A DNA stretch of 64,000 bases from Pseudomonadota bacterium (lineage in GTDB: Bacteria > Pseudomonadota > Gammaproteobacteria > Burkholderiales > Burkholderiaceae_C): contig JAJZUV010000010.1 in the NCBI GenBank assembly GCA_021848345.1, forward strand, positions 29,417 through 93,416, given 5' to 3'. Position numbers and translations under genes: made by a program. Every line of letters starts with the position of its first letter. The first letter of the stretch is position 1. Of this stretch, positions 60,067 through 64,000 are shown piece after piece. The notes beneath the pieces are model-generated. The model worked only from the letters and a program-made list of their open reading frames with translations, made no database searches and was not told the origin of the DNA.

Positions 60067-60285
60067 TCAGGCGCCGTCGCCAGGTTCGACGCCGTCGCGA
60101 TAGTTGCGCCAGGCACCGAGCGCCTCGCGCATGCCCAGCACCTGGCGCTCGAAGATCGGGCAGGCCTGACAGATCAGGAAATGCGCGCGGATGATCGCCC
60201 GCTCGCGCAGGCTCAGCGCGCGGTCCTCCCGCGCGATCACCAGCGCGGTGACCTCGCGGCATGTGCGAAAGGGCTTGAAACTCAT
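60067..60285 (-). CDS. zinc-finger/anti-sigma-like small protein
   Basis: [53 protein letters not shown]...HxxxCxxC, translationally coupled to the sigma factor (ATGA overlap). Confidence 0.8.
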   Translation of the reverse strand: MSFKPFRTCREVTALVIAREDRALSLRERAIIRAHFLICQACPIFERQVLGMREALGAWRNYRDGVEPGDGA

Positions 60286-60878
60286 GGTGCTTGCTCACCG
60301 AACCAGCGTAGTTGCAGGCATTCGCGCAGCCGCAACCGGGCGCGCGAAAGCATCTGCCATACGTTGGTCGCGCTGAACCCCAGCTCCTGACAGATCTCGT
60401 CGGTGCCCAGCTCCAGCCACTCGCGCATGAGGAACACGCGCCCGAGCTGGCCGGGCAGCAGGTCCATGCAGGCCTCCAGCACTTCGAGGAACTGCTTCTG
60501 GCGCAGCACTTCGGACGGAGCGCTCCACAGCTGCGGCGCCTGCGCGAAATGCCCGTCGGCCTGGAACATGTGCTCGGTGGGGTCCTCGTCGTCGCCGGCG
60601 TCGTCGAGCTGCTGCTCGCGCTGGCGCTGGCGCAACTGGTCCAGCACCTTGTGCTTGAGAATGCCCACCACCCAGGTCTGCAACTGGGCGCGCGCGCCGA
60701 AGCGCGGCAGGCCTTCGATGGCCGCCAGCAGGGCCTCCGACACCGCGTCCTCGGCCCAGGCGCGGTTGCGCAACTGCAGCAGCGCCAGGCGCATGAGCGT
60801 CGGGCGCAGGCCTTCGATGCGGGCCAGCCACTGGGCCTGCTGCTCGGGACTGGCGTTGCTGGATTCGGAGTCGCTCAT
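60282..60878 (-). CDS. RNA polymerase sigma factor, sigma-70/ECF-like
   Basis: LRLALLQLRNRAWAEDAVSEALLAAIEGLPRFGARAQLQTWVVGILKHKVLDQLRQ; LGFSATNVWQMLSRARLRLRECL. Confidence 0.92.
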   Translation of the reverse strand: MSDSESSNASPEQQAQWLARIEGLRPTLMRLALLQLRNRAWAEDAVSEALLAAIEGLPRFGARAQLQTWVVGILKHKVLDQLRQRQREQQLDDAGDDEDPTEHMFQADGHFAQAPQLWSAPSEVLRQKQFLEVLEACMDLLPGQLGRVFLMREWLELGTDEICQELGFSATNVWQMLSRARLRLRECLQLRWFGEQAP

Positions 60879-60951
60879 GGCGGATGGGCGCGCGCGGGGG
60901 CGACGCAACTGCCCGGATTCTTCCACAGCTCGCGTCGCTGCGACGCGGCGA

Positions 60952-60980
60952 TGTCAGGAAGCGCCGCGCCGCGCGACCAA
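60952..60980 (+). promoter_or_regulatory. candidate ECF-type promoter TGTCAGGAA-N13-CGACCAA upstream of the DoxX gene
   Basis: Shared with 63742-63771 (minus strand) upstream of bufA. Confidence 0.5.
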
Positions 60981-61026
60981 ACGGGCATCGCGGCATGGTG
61001 CCGCGTCCATCCCGAGGAGACCGCCG

Positions 61027-61518
61027 ATGTCCGCTTCCCTGTCGCCCAAGACGCCCTTCGATCTGCTGCGCCTGCCGCTGCATGCCTGGAGCCTGGCCAG
61101 CCGCGTGCTGGACGCGCTGCGCGCGCCCGCACTGCTGGCCGCTCGGCTGTACGTGTCCTACGTGTTCTTCCATTCCGGCCTGGAGAGCCTGCACAACTGG
61201 CGGGGCACGGTGTGGCTGTACCAGAACGAATTCCACGTGCTGTTGCTGCCGCCGCTGGTCGCCGCGCTGGTGGGCAGCGCCGGCGAGTTGCTGCTGCCTC
61301 CCTTCGTCGCGCTGGGCCTGGGCGGACGCTTCGCCGCCACCGGGCTGTTCGTGGTCAACGCGGTGGCCCTGCTGTCGTACATGTACGCGCTGCAGCCGGC
61401 GGCCATCGAGTTGCACTACATCTGGGGCTCGCTGATCGCCTCGGTCGCGCTGTGGGGGCCGGGCGGCTGGTCCGTCGATGCCTGGCTGGCCTCGCGCCGT
61501 GCGCCCGGCCGGGCCTGA
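61027..61518 (+). CDS. DoxX family protein
   Basis: LLAARLYVSYVFFHSGLESLHNW...LYQNEFHVLLLPPLVAALVGSAGELLLPPFVALGLGGRFAATGLFVVNAVALLSY. Confidence 0.92.
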   Translation: MSASLSPKTPFDLLRLPLHAWSLASRVLDALRAPALLAARLYVSYVFFHSGLESLHNWRGTVWLYQNEFHVLLLPPLVAALVGSAGELLLPPFVALGLGGRFAATGLFVVNAVALLSYMYALQPAAIELHYIWGSLIASVALWGPGGWSVDAWLASRRAPGRA

Positions 61519-61570
61519 GCCGATGCGGGCGGCGCCTGGCGCCGCCCCGAGACAGGCCACTTCGAAGGTT

Positions 61571-62413
61571 TCAGCGTCCCGTCCGCGGGGCGCAGGGCTC
61601 GACGCCGTCGAGCCAGCCCTCGCGCACCGCGCGCTGCAGCCAGGCCGCGAAGTCCCAGTCCCCACCGGCACTGCGCAAGGCCGCCTCCACGCTGGCGCCG
61701 CGCTTCAGCGCCCGCACCCAGCGGCGCTCCGCCGCCCCCAGGGGCTCGCATTGCACGCCCTCGGCGCCGCGCCAGGCCCAGGCGCACTGCGCGCCATGCT
61801 CCAGCACGAGGCGCAGGCTCTCGCCGTCCACGTCGCCGCGACGATGCAGTTGCCACAGGCCGGCTACCGGCCAGCGCGAATCCAGCACCGCCGTAGCCGG
61901 CGCCAGGCGCAGACGCAGGCGCGACGGGTCGCTGCCGGCCAGGGCTCGCAGGTCCTGCTCGGCCAGGTGCGCGGCCTCGGCGTATTGCAGTTGCCACAGC
62001 GCCCAGTCCAGGCGCGCGCTGTCGCGCGGCCAGGGCCACGGACGCAGCCGGCGCACGCGCCCCAGGTAGTCGGCAAATTCGGCGCCGATGGCGCCGAGGT
62101 CGCCCACGCGAGGCGGGCGCGCATGCCAGTAGGCGGCGCACAGCGCGCGCATGGCTTGCTCGCCCAGCATGACCGCCAGGGTCGGGAACTGCGCCATCAG
62201 CGCACGCTCGGCGTGCGAGCGCGCATTGCCGCGCATGGCGTCCAGCCCGGCCTTCCAGGCCAGGCGCCTCGTGTCCAGGTTCAGCACCGCGGCGGGCCGC
62301 GGCTCGGCCCGCGTGTCGAACAAGACACGCACCAGCGCCTGCTGGCGCAGCGACTCCCTGCGCCAGGCCGGATCGGATTCCTGCGGTTCGCCCGCGGGGT
62401 GGTTCATCACCAT
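61571..62413 (-). CDS. bufC: DUF2063-type DNA-binding/partner protein of the MNIO system
   Basis: RRESLRQQALVRVLFDTRAEPRPA...; ERALMAQFPTLAVMLGEQAMRALCAAYWHARPPRVGDLGAIGAEFADYL. Confidence 0.88.
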   Translation of the reverse strand: MVMNHPAGEPQESDPAWRRESLRQQALVRVLFDTRAEPRPAAVLNLDTRRLAWKAGLDAMRGNARSHAERALMAQFPTLAVMLGEQAMRALCAAYWHARPPRVGDLGAIGAEFADYLGRVRRLRPWPWPRDSARLDWALWQLQYAEAAHLAEQDLRALAGSDPSRLRLRLAPATAVLDSRWPVAGLWQLHRRGDVDGESLRLVLEHGAQCAWAWRGAEGVQCEPLGAAERRWVRALKRGASVEAALRSAGGDWDFAAWLQRAVREGWLDGVEPCAPRTGR

Positions 62414-62415
62414 GC

Positions 62416-63309
62416 TCACGCGACCTCGGCGCGACGCGACGCGGCCTGCGTCAGCCGCTCGCGCGCCTGCGCCGCCTGATCCAGCAGCACGGGGAGTTCG
62501 GGAATCGCCGTGTCCCATTCGATCAGCGTGGGCACCGGGCCCAGCAGACCGAGCGCGTGCTCGTAGGCCTGCCAGACCTGGGACGACACGGCGCTGCCGT
62601 GGTCGTCGATGACCAGGCCTTGCTGCACGCTGTGCCCCGCCAGGTGGATCTCTCCCACGCTGGGGCCGGCGCCGGCCTGCGCCAGTGCATCCAGCCACGC
62701 GCGCACCTCGCGCAGCGGCGAGGCCGCCCCGCGGTTGCGCGCATTGACCATCAGATTGTTCACGTCGAGCAGCAGGCCGCAGCCGCTGCGTCGGGTCAGT
62801 TCGGCGAAGAACTCGGGCTCGGGCATCTCCGAGTCGCCGAACTCGATGTAGCTGCTCAGGTTCTCCACCAGGATCGGGCGCCGCAAGCGCTCCTGCACCT
62901 GTTGCACGTTGCTTTCCAGCACGCGCAGCTGCGCGCGCGTGAAGGCCACCGGCAGCAGGTCGTTGGCATGCACCACGCCGCGCGCGCCCAGCGGCGCGCG
63001 CGCGAAGCACGCATGGTCCGACACGCGGGCGGGCTCGATGCGCTCGACCAGCGCGGCCAGGCGCTCCAGGTGCTGCTCATCCACGCCGCAGGCCGAACCC
63101 AGCGCCAGGCCCACGCCGTGCAGGCTCACCGGGTACAGGCCGCGCATGTGCCGGAGCACCTGCGCGGCCGCGTCGTCGGGGCAGAAGAAGTTCTCCGAAT
63201 GCACCTCGACGAAACCCAGCTCGGGTCGCTCGCGCGCCACCCGCGCATAGTGCGCGTGGCGTAGCCCGATGCCGGCCGCCATGGGCGCCAGCCGATTCGA
63301 GCTGGGCAT
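62416..63309 (-). CDS. bufB: DUF692 multinuclear non-heme iron oxygenase (MNIO), bufferin maturase
   Basis: GIGLRHAHYARVARERPELGFVEVHSENFF; VSLHGVGLALGSACGVDEQHLERL; SDHACFA; LLLDVNNLMVNARNRG; GEIHLAGHS; LIEWDTAIPEL. Confidence 0.94.
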   Translation of the reverse strand: MPSSNRLAPMAAGIGLRHAHYARVARERPELGFVEVHSENFFCPDDAAAQVLRHMRGLYPVSLHGVGLALGSACGVDEQHLERLAALVERIEPARVSDHACFARAPLGARGVVHANDLLPVAFTRAQLRVLESNVQQVQERLRRPILVENLSSYIEFGDSEMPEPEFFAELTRRSGCGLLLDVNNLMVNARNRGAASPLREVRAWLDALAQAGAGPSVGEIHLAGHSVQQGLVIDDHGSAVSSQVWQAYEHALGLLGPVPTLIEWDTAIPELPVLLDQAAQARERLTQAASRRAEVA

Positions 63310-63341
63310 CGTCCTCTCCGGAGTACGCATCCGCCCGGGCC

Positions 63342-63671
63342 TCACATCATGTGCTTGGCCATCTTCGCCTCGAAGGCCTTGGTCTTCGCCGGATCGGCGA
63401 GCACGGCCTTGGCCTGGGCCATGTCCAGCCCCCCCATCTTGGCGCAGGTGCCGCTGGGTTCCACGACGAAATCGCCCGGGTTGTAGTTCATGTGGGCGGT
63501 GCCCTTGCAGGAGTGCAGGCCCGACAGGCCGGCACAGTCGTTGTGCCCGGCCGTCGCCACGCCGAAGCATTTGCCCAGCGTGTCGGCATGCGCGGCGCTG
63601 GCCACGCCGAGCGATCCCAGGGCCAGCAGCGAAGCGGCGGCGGCGGCTTGGACGAGTTGACGCTTGTTCAT
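63342..63671 (-). CDS. bufA: DUF2282 family bufferin-type precursor peptide
   Basis: Signal peptide MNKRQLVQAAAAASLLALGSLGVASAAHA then four-Cys core GKCFGVATAGHNDCAGLSGLHSCKGTAHMNYNPGDFVVEPSGTCAKMGG. Confidence 0.93.
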   Translation of the reverse strand: MNKRQLVQAAAAASLLALGSLGVASAAHADTLGKCFGVATAGHNDCAGLSGLHSCKGTAHMNYNPGDFVVEPSGTCAKMGGLDMAQAKAVLADPAKTKAFEAKMAKHMM

Positions 63672-63741
63672 GATTTCAGACTCCTCACGGGATAGGTTGT
63701 ACAGGTGGATCGAAGTGGATCGAATGCGCTCCACGCCGGCT

Positions 63742-63771
63742 TGGTCGTGTCGGCGCGCGCTTTCCTGACAA
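63742..63771 (-). promoter_or_regulatory. candidate ECF-type promoter TGTCAGGAA-N14-CGACCAA upstream of bufA
   Basis: Minus strand gcacgcggatTGTCAGGAAagcgcgcgccgacaCGACCAA; matches the DoxX upstream region. Confidence 0.5.
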
Positions 63772-63883
63772 TCCGCGTGCGCGCGAATTCGTAACCCTTC
63801 GTGACATTCGGCACGGGCCCTAGTGCCCTGTCCCGCTAATAACTGTCATTTCGTTCGTGTGCCTGCGGGAGCGATCGGCGGTT

Positions 63884-63926
63884 GCCCGCACAGGGTCAAG
63901 ACTGGGCGTCTTGACCCTGTGCGGGC
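63884..63926. repeat. long perfect inverted repeat: 18-bp arms, 7-nt loop
   Basis: GCCCGCACAGGGTCAAGA-ctgggcg-TCTTGACCCTGTGCGGGC. Confidence 0.9.
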
Positions 63927-64000
63927 GGCCGGCGAGGGCCCCGCAGGCGCCGAACCCTTCGGGCTGGGCCGTATCGGGGCGCATGCGGCGTTGCGGCCAC

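Noticed and set aside
1-64000. CRISPR array or rRNA operon
   Set aside because: No regularly spaced short repeats and no rRNA-like sequence noticed; the only direct repeats are the 187-bp pair and short tandem units.

Overview
High-GC chromosomal segment, probably from a Burkholderiales-type betaproteobacterium (inferred from gene content and composition, not proven). Most of it is ordinary metabolic gene content. (i) Divergent acyl-CoA catabolic cluster around an IclR regulator (about 1-9.2 kb). (ii) MFS transporter, PfkB kinase, Lon-family protease, threonine aldolase and serine deaminase block (9.8-19.6 kb). (iii) Amino-acid, GMC and semialdehyde dehydrogenases with a LysR regulator, then thiolase/enoyl-CoA hydratase genes (19.7-28.6 kb). 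(iv) A lower-GC accessory patch (30.2-33.4 kb) with an unknown three-gene cassette resembling a pore-forming effector/immunity locus, next to a Phd/VapC-like toxin-antitoxin pair. (v) A minor-pilin operon fimT-pilV-pilW-pilX-pilY1 with a divergent GGDEF protein. (vi) Transporters, a DUF1501/DUF1800 pair, tRNA-Asp, YeeE/YedE genes and a molybdopterin/2Fe-2S dehydrogenase. (vii) An MNIO (DUF692) RiPP 'bufferin'-type cluster with an associated sigma factor/zinc-finger pair and a DoxX gene (60.0-63.7 kb). The strongest items for follow-up are the bufferin cluster with a candidate shared ECF-like promoter, the unknown toxin-like cassette, two homopolymer frameshifts (thiolase and antitoxin), a 187-bp tandem intergenic repeat, and several perfect palindromes in promoter regions.
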